In this document: positions 35,442-43,713 of the stretch, in pieces | Position numbering within the stretch: position 1 is the first letter of the stretch | Layout of the letters: the number at the start of each line of letters is the position of its first letter | Origin: Pseudomonadota bacterium | GTDB taxonomy: Bacteria > Desulfobacterota > Desulfobacteria > Desulfobacterales > Desulfolunaceae | Reading direction: 5' to 3' | NCBI GenBank assembly: GCA_018818835.1 | Contig: JAHIRD010000060.1 | Coordinates: 62,001-126,000, forward strand | DNA length: 64,000 nt | Notes under the pieces: model-generated | What the model saw: only the letters and a program-made list of their open reading frames with translations | The model's database searches: none | What the model was told of the DNA's origin: nothing | Program-made: the position numbers and the translations under genes

Positions 35442-35873
35442 ATGATTAATTCGATAACTGCTGCTTCCATGCAGACGACAGAAACAAAAAGTGCCACAGT
35501 CATGCCCTTCCGGTCACCCTTACCGCAAGAAGAGAACAATAAACAGGCCCTAAATAAAACAAGTAAGGCCATCGAAGAGCAGAGACAAACGGAAGAGCTG
35601 AGAAAAGCCCAGGAGAAAACGCCCTTAGAACAAAAGGCTGAGAAAGATAAAGAGATCAATCAAAAGATGCTTGATGATCTTTCAAACGATTTTGAGATTC
35701 TTCACAGCGTGGGATTGAGTTTTGCAAAACACGAAGATACGGGCAGGACTTTTGTCAAGGTCATAAACAAGGACACCAAGGAACTGATCCGGGAAATTCC
35801 TGCAGAGCAGGTTCTGAATATGGCAGCCAAGCTTGATGAAATGATCGGCATTCTTTTTGACGCCAAAGTGTGA
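35442..35873 (+). CDS. flaG: FlaG-family protein
   Basis: A 143-residue protein whose last ~65 residues are a FlaG domain: LHSVGLSFAKHEDTGRTFVKV followed by VINKDTKELIREIPAEQVLNMAAKLDE, with the family's I-R-x-I-P-x-E-x-(V/I)-L signature. The N-terminal 75 residues are a Glu/Lys/Gln-rich region likely to be disordered or coiled. FlaG limits filament length in several bacteria. It ends the plus-strand filament operon, converging on fliW across 102 bases where I see no clear intrinsic terminator. Confidence 0.9.
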   Translation: MINSITAASMQTTETKSATVMPFRSPLPQEENNKQALNKTSKAIEEQRQTEELRKAQEKTPLEQKAEKDKEINQKMLDDLSNDFEILHSVGLSFAKHEDTGRTFVKVINKDTKELIREIPAEQVLNMAAKLDEMIGILFDAKV

Positions 35874-35975
35874 CAGGATATATGTTATTGGTGACCCGCC
35901 CCTTTGACAAACGCCCCCAGGAAAGGGATGGATGAGTTTTAGTGCGTGTTGTTGATCTTCTCTAAAGGACTATGC

Positions 35976-36455
35976 TCATTCACTTTTCTTAAGCCCTCCG
36001 GTTGAGGCCTTAACCTCCTTTTTCATTCCCCCGAATATCAGATACTTACTCGAATAATTCTTATCACTGACCATCATCTGGACACCCTGATTTTTCTTGA
36101 TATTGATCAGCAAAGGTCCCAACAAATTTGCTGTGAGATGACGGGGATCCGGGTTGGTCGCATTGATGATCACATAAAGAAAAAGTGAATCCGAGGCGTC
36201 TTTTCCCCACTCCATTTCCTTGATATAGGGCTCAATATCCACGGTATAATCGGCTTTGAAAAGGAAAGGGTCCATGATGATAAACGCAAGTTTGGAATCA
36301 TCCACGGACTGAAGCGAATGAAAAGGCCGAATATCCTCATGGTCAAGAATGATGAATTTTTTCAATTCCGGGAAGCCCGGAAGCCCCTTAGGCATGGTGA
36401 TTATTTTTGTCTCATCGATTGGCACAACCCCGAACTGTCTGGTCTTAAGTTCCAC
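35976..36455 (-). CDS. fliW: Flagellar assembly factor FliW
   Basis: A 159-residue FliW with its N-terminal pattern (FGVVPIDETKIITMPKGLPGFPELKKFIIL), FHSLQSVDDSKLAFIIMDPFLF and a C-terminal NATNPDPRHLTANLLGPLLIN. FliW binds CsrA allosterically and is displaced by cytoplasmic flagellin, so flagellin level feeds back on its own translation. It follows csrA by 5 bases, so the two are one unit. The hairpin in the fliC leader is the natural target of this switch. Confidence 0.95.
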   Translation of the reverse strand: MELKTRQFGVVPIDETKIITMPKGLPGFPELKKFIILDHEDIRPFHSLQSVDDSKLAFIIMDPFLFKADYTVDIEPYIKEMEWGKDASDSLFLYVIINATNPDPRHLTANLLGPLLINIKKNQGVQMMVSDKNYSSKYLIFGGMKKEVKASTGGLKKSE

Positions 36456-36460
36456 GTGGC

Positions 36461-36703
36461 TTACTCCTTCTTCACTTTTTTCTTAAGAATGTCTGCGGCC
36501 ATGAAAAGACCTGAAATCCCACCCTTTGCCGATTCGATGTTCGCATCACGGACCCGTTCATACACTTCCTCACGGAGAATGGTTATATTTTCAGGTGCAT
36601 CGATACCAAGTTTCACGAAGCCCTTGCTGATATCAATCACATGCAGCGTTATCTCATCTCCGATTTTTATAACCTCACCCATCTTCCTTGATAATATCAG
36701 CAT
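36461..36703 (-). CDS. csrA: Carbon storage/translational regulator CsrA
   Basis: An 80-residue CsrA: MLILSRKMGEVIKIGDEI, VKLGIDAPENITILREEVYERV. The family's key basic residues at strand 1 (R6) and strand 5 (R46 in LREE) are present. The C-terminal tail (about residues 55-80) is longer than in the 61-residue E. coli protein, as is usual for FliW-regulated CsrA, where the extension carries part of the FliW contact. It binds GGA-containing hairpins in mRNA leaders. It lies after flgL, beyond two hairpins, so it may also have its own promoter. Confidence 0.96.
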   Translation of the reverse strand: MLILSRKMGEVIKIGDEITLHVIDISKGFVKLGIDAPENITILREEVYERVRDANIESAKGGISGLFMAADILKKKVKKE

Positions 36704-36775
36704 GTTTCACCGTTTGAATGGTTTATTTTTTTAACAGGCTTGTTTCTTTTCAATGATTAATTAGATACACCCATT

Positions 36776-36830
36776 AATAATGGCCCGAAGGGGCATTATT
36801 ACACATAGGCTTGGCCCAAGCCAAGCCTAT
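36776..36830 (-). terminator. Two tandem hairpins between flgL and csrA
   Basis: A perfect 10-bp stem (36805-36814 with 36821-36830) overlaps the flgL stop codon. A second 11-bp stem with one mismatch (36776-36786 with 36790-36800, loop GAA) follows in the direction of transcription. Neither has a clean T-tract, so they may act as an attenuator, or protect the 3' end of the flgKL message and uncouple csrA-fliW expression from it. Confidence 0.55.
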
Positions 36831-38416
36831 AAATAGTCCAGAAGACTCATGTTAATAATTTTAGCTGTGGCACTCATGGCGGCATTGTACGCGAATTGTT
36901 TCTGATCCAGCTTGGTAATTTCGGTGATCATATCCGCATCCTCGAGTCTCATCTTAGTGGTTTGATAGCTTATATTCAAGTCGTAAATAATATTGTCCCT
37001 GACATCCAGGCGATTCCCCTTGATTCCGATCTGGGATACGATCGAACCTATATAATCAAAATCTGCAGACAGGCGGGCAATCGACCGGTTGATTCCATCA
37101 GCGTTGCCCTGTTCAAGAAATCCCTGGAGTTCGATTAATGTCCTGAAAACCCCCCATTCCACCTCATCATCGCTTGCGTGGGTGACACCATCCGCAGGCC
37201 CGGTCAAATCGGACGATGCATCAAACCCCATGTCCATGCCGATACTTGCGGCCGAGTTACTGCCTGTGGCCCACATTAATTCCAGATTATCCAGAGCTGG
37301 CACACCCCGTTCCATAATGGTAAATTTTTTGGTCCCCTCATTGTAATTCACGGAATAATCAACATCATTCCCCCCTGCCGCGGCGGCTGAAATGTCAAAC
37401 GACACTGTATATCCATCAGGCACAGGATTATCAAAGGTCACCGTAACATCCGTTTCCGAATCACCCGAAAAATCAAGATTCAGAGAACTGGCATCACCCG
37501 TGAGGGTATTGTATGAAATGAGGGGAACATACCCCGGATCATTAAGAATGGCCCAGCTATTGGTGGCGGCTGTATATGTCAGATCAATTCGCGCACCCCC
37601 TGTGGGAACAGTCAGGGCACTGTAATTATTGACCACAAATTTTGCATCATTCTGGGACACATTCAAAATTTCAGGCTGACCCGCAGCAGCAGATCGAGCT
37701 GTCATCAGGGATTCCAGAGTAACAGCCAGTTCCTGGGGACTGTATTTCCCCACGGGTATCTCGGCAGTGAGTTCGGCCCCGTACTCCAAAGCTCCCCCCG
37801 TCGGATCTTCACGAAAATCGATTTTATTATTGGTTTCATCAATGATGATATAGGGGGTCTGAAACACGTCATTACCGCTATATCCCACATCGATCTTGGA
37901 TATTTCGGCCATTTTGATACCAAACATGTTATCCCCACCCTGATAAATCATTTTTGAGGGGTTATCAGGGTCATCAGGGTCAAATGAACGGATATTGGTT
38001 TTCGTTCCTGAAAAAATATACTGCCCGTTCACCTGTGTGTTTGCAAGGGTCAATAGATGTTCTCGAATACCCTCAATGACTCGGGCGCCTGACGTATAAT
38101 CTTCGGTAGTGACAATGCCATTGAGCATACTGATTGACGTAACTTTAGCCTCGGTGATCAAATCTTTGACGCTTGAAAGAGCTGTTTCCCCCCCTTCCAA
38201 CCACTGGCGGCCTGTTGCTATATTGACGGTGTACTGCTCCACACTGGCGATGGATGATTTTAAATTGAGTATGGGAGCCACACTGACAGGGTCATCGGAA
38301 AGAGTGTTGACTTTTCTTCCTGTGGCCACCCGGGTATTGGTTTCAAGAAGATCATATTTCACCCGGTTCAGGCGGCTGGTCGATAAATTATATAATGTGT
38401 TTGAGGCTACTCTCAT
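36827..38416 (-). CDS. flgL: Flagellar hook-filament junction protein FlgL (HAP3)
   Basis: A 529-residue FlgL, with a flagellin-like N-terminus (MRVASNTLYNLSTSRLNRVKYDL, VNTLSDDPVSVAPIL) and C-terminal helix (DADMITEITKLDQKQFAYNAAMSATAKI). E. coli FlgL is 317 residues; the extra length lies in the middle, about residues 150-400, in beta-rich Gly/Asp/Thr sequence that would be surface-exposed. FlgL joins hook to filament together with FlgK. GGAGGG precedes the ATG and it follows flgK by 34 bases. Confidence 0.94.
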   Translation of the reverse strand: MRVASNTLYNLSTSRLNRVKYDLLETNTRVATGRKVNTLSDDPVSVAPILNLKSSIASVEQYTVNIATGRQWLEGGETALSSVKDLITEAKVTSISMLNGIVTTEDYTSGARVIEGIREHLLTLANTQVNGQYIFSGTKTNIRSFDPDDPDNPSKMIYQGGDNMFGIKMAEISKIDVGYSGNDVFQTPYIIIDETNNKIDFREDPTGGALEYGAELTAEIPVGKYSPQELAVTLESLMTARSAAAGQPEILNVSQNDAKFVVNNYSALTVPTGGARIDLTYTAATNSWAILNDPGYVPLISYNTLTGDASSLNLDFSGDSETDVTVTFDNPVPDGYTVSFDISAAAAGGNDVDYSVNYNEGTKKFTIMERGVPALDNLELMWATGSNSAASIGMDMGFDASSDLTGPADGVTHASDDEVEWGVFRTLIELQGFLEQGNADGINRSIARLSADFDYIGSIVSQIGIKGNRLDVRDNIIYDLNISYQTTKMRLEDADMITEITKLDQKQFAYNAAMSATAKIINMSLLDYL

Positions 38417-38450
38417 AAAACTGGCCCTCCAATAAAAACGATAACATCAC

Positions 38451-41213
38451 CTATTTCACTGTCATTAGTGTTTGAAGCATCTCATCTACAGTTCGAATAA
38501 GTTTGGATGCTGCTGTATACGACTGCTGATAGGCAATCAGTTTAACCATTTCTTCATCAATGGAAACACCGGATATGGTGTCCCGTTGCTGGGTAAGCTG
38601 TTCGACCATGATATCGCCGAATTGAATGCTTTGATTCAAGGCTGCACCCTTGACCCCCAGACCGGAAAGCATATCCTGATATGATCCTTCAATATGAATA
38701 TTACTCGTATCGGAATAGTTGTCCTGCCCCCGTGTAAAGTTCCATTTGGCTATCTGCAGATCAGTGTACTGAAGTTCAGAAATTGCAAGGGAGTTGGCAT
38801 TATTGCTCACACCGTAATCCCCAAAAGGGGGCAGATACACCTTATCCAGAGACTGAAAGCCCAATGCGGCCGCCGTATTTGGATTCTCACTCCAGAAAAT
38901 CTCAAGATTGTCCATATTTGAACCATCGTTCTCCGAAATCACGATCTGGTTGCTATCCTGATCATAAACAACTTTATAAGGCTCAGGTGGTCCCAGGGTG
39001 GAAGCACCATTCATTTTCGCTTGGATGTCCGATGCGAGACTGTGAAGGTCAACGGCCGTCGTATAATTTACCGTGTCTAAGATGACAGTCCTGGATTGAT
39101 CATTTTCTTCAAATCGGAATGTATTGTTCCCATTGGCGACACTGATGTCAGGAGGAGCAAGGACCGCATCACCGATCATTCCGTTGGAGTCTCCTCCATT
39201 GATACGGGCGGCTGCGATGTAATCCACAAATTCCAAGGTATCTTTCACCGTGATGCTGCTTGCATCATCTCCCTCAAAAAAGGTATTCATTCCCAAAGCA
39301 GCCATCAAACCGGAATCTTCGGCCTGGTCATCAGAAAAGGTATAGCTATATCCATAGTCCGGGGTGTATTTCAAACTCCCGTTGAGATTCGTAAATGCTG
39401 TGACATGGGCCCCGCTTGCCGTGGACTGGGTATTGAACTGATCCTTAAATGAATCCACGGTCCAGTGCCATTGGGATGAGGTTTCCAGCGAAAAAGCCCC
39501 GTTCTCATCGGCCTGAAATCCGTGTTCATCGGTGGAGATGGAAAACACGTCGTCGTTATACAAAAGTCCTGAACCAAAGGTCAGCACCATGCCGTCTACC
39601 TCAACAGTCGCCAGCCCGGTGATGGGGTCAAGCTCATCCAGGGTAATAGTGCTGATCTCATTGCTGTTCCGCCATTCAATGACCATTGGGTTTGCCTCAC
39701 TGACGCCGGTGACATCCCCACCGCCCGAAATAACGCGAAACACATAATTATCGAGCACACTGTTGGCCCGTTGAAGTGGGTCGTTCGTCACATTCAATGG
39801 CATGGGTGTTCCCGCCCCATCGGTATTGACCGTAAACGTGTTGCCCGCAATCAGATACCCCGGATCAATGGTAAAATTCATTCCGTCTACCCCAAAGTTT
39901 CCCGCTATTGCATCAGCGATGGACACCGTCCCCCCGCCTCCGGGCAGACCTGGAGGCGTGGTGCTGTAGTCTGCCGTTTGCCAGGTGATGACCGGATCAT
40001 CATCCCCCGGACCCACCGTCCCGGCTGTGGTCACCGTAAAATAGTATTTACTCTGGGTACTACCAGCGGCTCCTCCCACATAGGTCAATGAAGTGTCTGA
40101 TATGCCCATGTCCACTTCAACAGAAACAGCATTGGGGGGATTATTGCTGTCCTTGGTCCACATTTTAAAATCTTTGGAGTAGTCGATTTTATGCCCATAG
40201 GTCAGGGTGGACAAAACGCCCCCCTCCGATGTAATCGGGTTATAGCTCCCATTTTGCTCGGTTGACAGATACGACAGGCCCGTACCTTGAGAGTGCACGT
40301 AATTCACCTGCCAAATCAACTCCTTGGCCAAGGTGTCCACCTGGGTTCTCATCTTGGACACGACCTCTTCCTTGATATCCAGCCAGCCGCTGAGCTTACC
40401 ACTCTTGACTTTATCTGAAATATCGATTTCCCCTCCCGAAGAGGTGGGCCAGATGATCCGGCCGCCATCCGCTTTCAAATGGTAAGACTCATTGTCTATG
40501 ACCAGGGGATAGCCACCATCCGTGAGGATCGTCAAAAAACCGTTATGTTGATCAATGGTATTGATACTCATCATTTGCTCAAGCTTCATGACCAGGGTAG
40601 ACCGTGAATCCCGTTGATCGTTGGCGGTTTTCCCCAAGTTCTCCTGCAAATTGATTTCCACATTCAATCCTGCAATTTTATCAAGAATAGCATTGACCTG
40701 CTCCACACCGGTATTGATTTCCTGATTGATGTGGTCTTCCAGTTGAAGCAAATCCTCATTCAGGATATTCAAACGCTCCGAAAGCTGATTTCCATATTCA
40801 TAAACAACCGCCCGATCCGACACTCCTGAAGGATTGTTACTCAGGTCCTGCCAGGTATTCCAGAATTCAGCGATCATGGAACCGACTTCATTTTCGGACT
40901 GAATATCAAAAAGTGTTTCCAGATTATCCACATAAAGGACAGCTTGCTCATCCCCGGCCAGGATAGACTTCTGCTCCCTGAGACGCATTTCAAGATGTTC
41001 ATTGGCCTGGCGCTGAACCGATTCGATGGTCACACCCCGTCCGAACTGAATCCCACCGAGACTCATGGGGTCCGCAATAGCAAGTGACGTCGTCTGTCTG
41101 CTGTACCCGTCCGTACTCACGTTGGAAATATTATGACCCGTAACAGCCAGGTTATTTTGAGCTGCGGCCAGAGCCCCCTTGGCAATATCCAGGGTGATAC
41201 GATAACCACTCAT
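38451..41213 (-). CDS. flgK: Flagellar hook-filament junction protein FlgK (HAP1)
   Basis: A 920-residue FlgK. The N-terminal rod motif is intact (LDIAKGALAAAQNNLAVTGHNISNVSTDGYSRQ), and the C-terminal helix is typical (SIDEEMVKLIAYQQSYTAASKLI, TVDEMLQTLMTVK). E. coli FlgK is 547 residues; the ~370 extra residues lie at about 370-780 in Gly/Asp-rich beta repeats, giving a large external domain. GGAGGT lies 5 bases before the ATG and 1 base separates it from flgN. It is exported by the flagellar type III system and assembles at the hook tip. Confidence 0.95.
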   Translation of the reverse strand: MSGYRITLDIAKGALAAAQNNLAVTGHNISNVSTDGYSRQTTSLAIADPMSLGGIQFGRGVTIESVQRQANEHLEMRLREQKSILAGDEQAVLYVDNLETLFDIQSENEVGSMIAEFWNTWQDLSNNPSGVSDRAVVYEYGNQLSERLNILNEDLLQLEDHINQEINTGVEQVNAILDKIAGLNVEINLQENLGKTANDQRDSRSTLVMKLEQMMSINTIDQHNGFLTILTDGGYPLVIDNESYHLKADGGRIIWPTSSGGEIDISDKVKSGKLSGWLDIKEEVVSKMRTQVDTLAKELIWQVNYVHSQGTGLSYLSTEQNGSYNPITSEGGVLSTLTYGHKIDYSKDFKMWTKDSNNPPNAVSVEVDMGISDTSLTYVGGAAGSTQSKYYFTVTTAGTVGPGDDDPVITWQTADYSTTPPGLPGGGGTVSIADAIAGNFGVDGMNFTIDPGYLIAGNTFTVNTDGAGTPMPLNVTNDPLQRANSVLDNYVFRVISGGGDVTGVSEANPMVIEWRNSNEISTITLDELDPITGLATVEVDGMVLTFGSGLLYNDDVFSISTDEHGFQADENGAFSLETSSQWHWTVDSFKDQFNTQSTASGAHVTAFTNLNGSLKYTPDYGYSYTFSDDQAEDSGLMAALGMNTFFEGDDASSITVKDTLEFVDYIAAARINGGDSNGMIGDAVLAPPDISVANGNNTFRFEENDQSRTVILDTVNYTTAVDLHSLASDIQAKMNGASTLGPPEPYKVVYDQDSNQIVISENDGSNMDNLEIFWSENPNTAAALGFQSLDKVYLPPFGDYGVSNNANSLAISELQYTDLQIAKWNFTRGQDNYSDTSNIHIEGSYQDMLSGLGVKGAALNQSIQFGDIMVEQLTQQRDTISGVSIDEEMVKLIAYQQSYTAASKLIRTVDEMLQTLMTVK

Positions 41214-41214
41214 T

Positions 41215-41718
41215 CTACACCTCCCCCAGAATGAGATTCGGCCGTTTGGCCAAAGAGTGTCTCATGTATCGGTCTCTGCCGTAACGCTCATCACGGTTAC
41301 TGTTTCGAATGATGATTTGAACGAGATCCTCAACGGTTTTCATGCTTTCTTCGAGATACTTCCTGTTTTCATGGGCCAGGGCAGTGATCATATTTTTCAC
41401 TCCGTTCAGGGCAAACCTCACATGAACCAGGGTGCTTTTTTCACTGTTGGGCAAGGCAGATATGATTTTCAACAGACTGTAAGCCCGTGTATCCTCTTGA
41501 ACAAGAATCTCCGCATCCAGGGCAATGGCCATGATTCTGTCCCGAATTTCATGGATTTTGTCTGCGATTTCCTGTTTTTTACGGGTATGTATCCACAGCG
41601 AGCCTATATCGGCACCGATGATAGACTTTTTTTCGTTTTGAAATATGGCTAATATTTCCTGGAATAACAGAAGTTTTTCCTGGCATAATTGTTCTATTTC
41701 CTGAATGGCATGTTCCAT
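41215..41718 (-). CDS. flgN: FlgN-type export chaperone for FlgK/FlgL
   Basis: A 167-residue helical protein of the FlgN family by size, helical composition (IEQLCQEKLLLFQEILAIFQNEK) and position just before flgK and flgL, whose products FlgN delivers to the export apparatus. The ATG at 41718 is preferred because AAGGAG lies 6 bases ahead; a frame opening at 41739 has no site. It is the first gene of the flgN-flgK-flgL block behind a sigma-54 promoter. Confidence 0.85.
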   Translation of the reverse strand: MEHAIQEIEQLCQEKLLLFQEILAIFQNEKKSIIGADIGSLWIHTRKKQEIADKIHEIRDRIMAIALDAEILVQEDTRAYSLLKIISALPNSEKSTLVHVRFALNGVKNMITALAHENRKYLEESMKTVEDLVQIIIRNSNRDERYGRDRYMRHSLAKRPNLILGEV

Positions 41719-41867
41719 GAGCATCTCCTTTGGATTCATGTTTATTGATTCAGGTGATATCCCCGTTGGTCAAGGCAGGTCACATTGACCGCCCCTGGAC
41801 ATTTTTTCCTGGTCGAACGGAAATTTTTTCCGGGTTATTCACCTTAAACACGCGTCAATTCAGATAA

Positions 41868-41884
41868 TTGCATGATATATGCCA
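41868..41884 (-). promoter_or_regulatory. Sigma-54 promoter ahead of flgN-flgK-flgL
   Basis: Read on the minus strand, TGGCATATATCATGCA has the invariant GG and GC exactly 10 bases apart (GC at 41870-41871, CC at 41882-41883 on the plus strand). The -12 element is ATGC rather than TTGC. The start site would be near 41858, giving a leader of about 140 bases before flgN. It lies between flgJ and flgN, allowing flgN-flgK-flgL to be expressed apart from flgF-flgJ. Confidence 0.6.
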
Positions 41885-41944
41885 GCAGGTCGCAGGAGGT
41901 CATGGTATTATTGTCAACAGAGGATTGGGCTGATGGTGCGGCCT

Positions 41945-42259
41945 TTATTTTATGGGTGATATCTTGTCCCGGGTCAGATTCTGATAAAGGGCATCACCGA
42001 TCCCAAGGGATTTTTTCGACTGACTGACCTGGGTGGCCAGCTCATGGTCCAGCATGGACTGGAAGATCTCTTTCTGGTTACCATCCACCCCGCGGTTATC
42101 TTGGGGGATGGTCTTGCGCATGCTTTTCAGCATATTGTCAAGCATCAGTGCCTCAAAATCGCTGCAGGCTTTTTTCAGTTTCTTGTCCTTGCTGTCCTGG
42201 GCTTGGAGACGATTTAACATCGAAGGAACGGTGTCTTGTCTGATTGGTTTTGTATCCAT
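41945..42259 (-). CDS. flgJ: Flagellar rod-binding protein FlgJ (rod domain only)
   Basis: A 104-residue protein equal to the N-terminal Rod-binding domain of FlgJ: LKKACSDFEALMLDNMLKSMRKTIP, then QKEIFQSMLDHELATQVSQS and LGIGDALY. The C-terminal muramidase domain of enterobacterial FlgJ is absent, as in many deltaproteobacteria. A separate Bax-like glucosaminidase is encoded at 60967 but there is no evidence they work together. AAGGA lies 6 bases before the ATG. It is separated from flgI by about 300 bases of tandem repeats. Confidence 0.92.
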   Translation of the reverse strand: MDTKPIRQDTVPSMLNRLQAQDSKDKKLKKACSDFEALMLDNMLKSMRKTIPQDNRGVDGNQKEIFQSMLDHELATQVSQSKKSLGIGDALYQNLTRDKISPIK

Positions 42260-42273
42260 TTTTGGTCCTTTTT

Positions 42274-42336
42274 AAAAGAAAAAGCGTGGACTTGAAAAGA
42301 AAAAGCGTGGACTTGAAAAGAAAAAGCGTGGACTTG
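42274..42336 (-). repeat. Three 21-bp direct repeats ahead of flgJ
   Basis: Three perfect 21-base units at 42274-42294, 42295-42315 and 42316-42336. On the minus (transcribed) strand each reads CAAGTCCACGC followed by TTTTTCTTTT. The GTCCAC core complements the GTGGAC core of the adjoining minisatellite, and each copy is followed by a T-rich run. This is the arrangement of a rho-independent terminator repeated three times. Confidence 0.9.
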
Positions 42337-42377
42337 GTGGACGGGGTGGACATAGTAGACAGTGGACATTGTGGACT

Positions 42378-42566
42378 GTCCACTCAGTCCACCCAGTCCA
42401 CCAAGTCCACTCAGTCCACCAAGTCCACCCAGTCCACAAAGTCCACAAAGTCCACCAAGTCCACTCAGTCCACCCAGTCCACCCAGTCCACCAAGTCCAC
42501 CCAGTCCACCCAGTCCACCAAGTCCACCCAGTCCACCAAGTCCACCAAGTCCACCAAGTCCACTTA
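42378..42566 (-). repeat. 9-bp minisatellite between flgI and flgJ
   Basis: Twenty-one contiguous 9-base units on the plus strand, GTCCAC followed by CAA, CCA, TCA, AAA or (last) TTA. On the transcribed minus strand these read TTGGTGGAC and variants. The array starts with the flgI stop codon itself (TAA at 42564-42566) and runs toward flgJ. Between 42317 and 42377 lie about five degenerate units in the opposite orientation (GTGGAC), meeting the array at a near-perfect palindrome, GTGGACTGTCCAC (42371-42383). Such arrays change copy number by slippage. Confidence 0.95.
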
Positions 42567-43658
42567 AATTATTTCCAATTCAGCCTGCAAAGCCCCAGCC
42601 GTCCGTATAGACTGAAAAATACTAATCAAATCCCGCGGCGTCACCCCAATGGCGTTCAAGGCCTTAACCAGCTCTCCGATCGTGGTCCCCTGGGGCAGAA
42701 CCATCACCTGGACCGGCTCTTCGTTGATCTGGACCTGGCGGTCCTGGGTCACCACCGTAGCACCTTCTGAAAAAGGATTGGGCTGTGAGACTTCCTGTTT
42801 GTCACGGATGGTGATGGTCAGATTCCCATGGGCCACGGCAACGGTTGAAATACTCACGTTTTCCCCGATGATTACGGTGCCTGTTTTTTCGTTGACCACC
42901 ACTTTTGCCGTCTGGTCCGGGTTCACTTGCAATCGTTCTATTCCCGCGATAAATTCAGACACGCGCCCCTTCATATTTTCGGGTATACGAATGTTCAACG
43001 CTCCTGAATCCAGGGCTCTGGCCACCGGAACATTCATGGAACGGTTGATGGAGTCTGCAATCCGAGTCACTGTGGTGAAGTCAGGATTGAAAAGGGACAT
43101 CAACAGGTCCTCACGCTGATTCAGATTCATCGTGACCTCACGCTCCACTGAAGCCCCTCCGGCTATCCGCCCAACCAGAAGATGGTTTTTAGTGGCCCCG
43201 TTCCCCCCTGCCCCTCCAATGACAACAGCCCCCTGGGCAAGGGCATAGACATTGCCGTCAACCCCCCTCAAAGGTGTCAATAGCAGAGTTCCACCGGAAA
43301 GACTTTTGGCATCTCCCAGGGAGGACACCACAATATCGATTCGGCTTCCGGTCCGTGAAAATGGAGGCATATCTGAGGTAATCATCACGGCAGCCACATT
43401 TTTGGCCTTAAGACCAGCCATATCCACATGGACTCCCATCCGCTCAATCATATTGCCTAAAGACTGCATGGTAAAGGCCGTGCCCGATTTATCACCTGTT
43501 CCGTTCAGCCCCACCACAAGCCCGTATCCCACAAGCTGGTTCGTTCGAACCCCCTTGATGGCTGCGATATCCTTGATTCTCACGGCGGCTACGGGAGGTA
43601 CCCAGACAATCAAAACCAAGAATAAAAAAAAGCATCGTTTCATAAACCATATATTCAT
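42564..43658 (-). CDS. flgI: Flagellar P-ring protein FlgI
   Basis: A 364-residue FlgI with a signal peptide (FFLFLVLIVWVPPVAAVRI, cleavage near residue 26), RIKDIAAIKGVRTNQLVGYGLVVGLNGTGD, LLTPLRGVDGNVYALAQG and a C-terminal GTTIGELVKALNAIGVTPRDLI. FlgI forms the P ring in the peptidoglycan layer, so the organism has a Gram-negative envelope. GAGGTGATG lies shortly before the ATG. The stop codon is the first unit of the 9-bp minisatellite. Confidence 0.96.
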   Translation of the reverse strand: MNIWFMKRCFFLFLVLIVWVPPVAAVRIKDIAAIKGVRTNQLVGYGLVVGLNGTGDKSGTAFTMQSLGNMIERMGVHVDMAGLKAKNVAAVMITSDMPPFSRTGSRIDIVVSSLGDAKSLSGGTLLLTPLRGVDGNVYALAQGAVVIGGAGGNGATKNHLLVGRIAGGASVEREVTMNLNQREDLLMSLFNPDFTTVTRIADSINRSMNVPVARALDSGALNIRIPENMKGRVSEFIAGIERLQVNPDQTAKVVVNEKTGTVIIGENVSISTVAVAHGNLTITIRDKQEVSQPNPFSEGATVVTQDRQVQINEEPVQVMVLPQGTTIGELVKALNAIGVTPRDLISIFQSIRTAGALQAELEII

Positions 43659-43713
43659 TTCACATCACCTCGTAAGTGACCACCATAGGTCCGATCCCAT
43701 ATGCCCCCTATCC

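Noticed and set aside
41827-41925. Small minus-strand frame between flgJ and flgN (possible FlgM)
   Set aside because: It overlaps the sigma-54 promoter, has no ribosome site and shows no FlgM-like sequence.
42378-42566. CRISPR array
   Set aside because: The units are 9 bases long and contiguous with no unique spacers, and there are no cas genes nearby.
42244-42770. Plus-strand open frames rich in STQ/STK, VHPV and PPSPPSP repeats
   Set aside because: They are translations of the 9-bp minisatellite, have no ribosome site and overlap flgI antisense; the repeat is better explained as non-coding.
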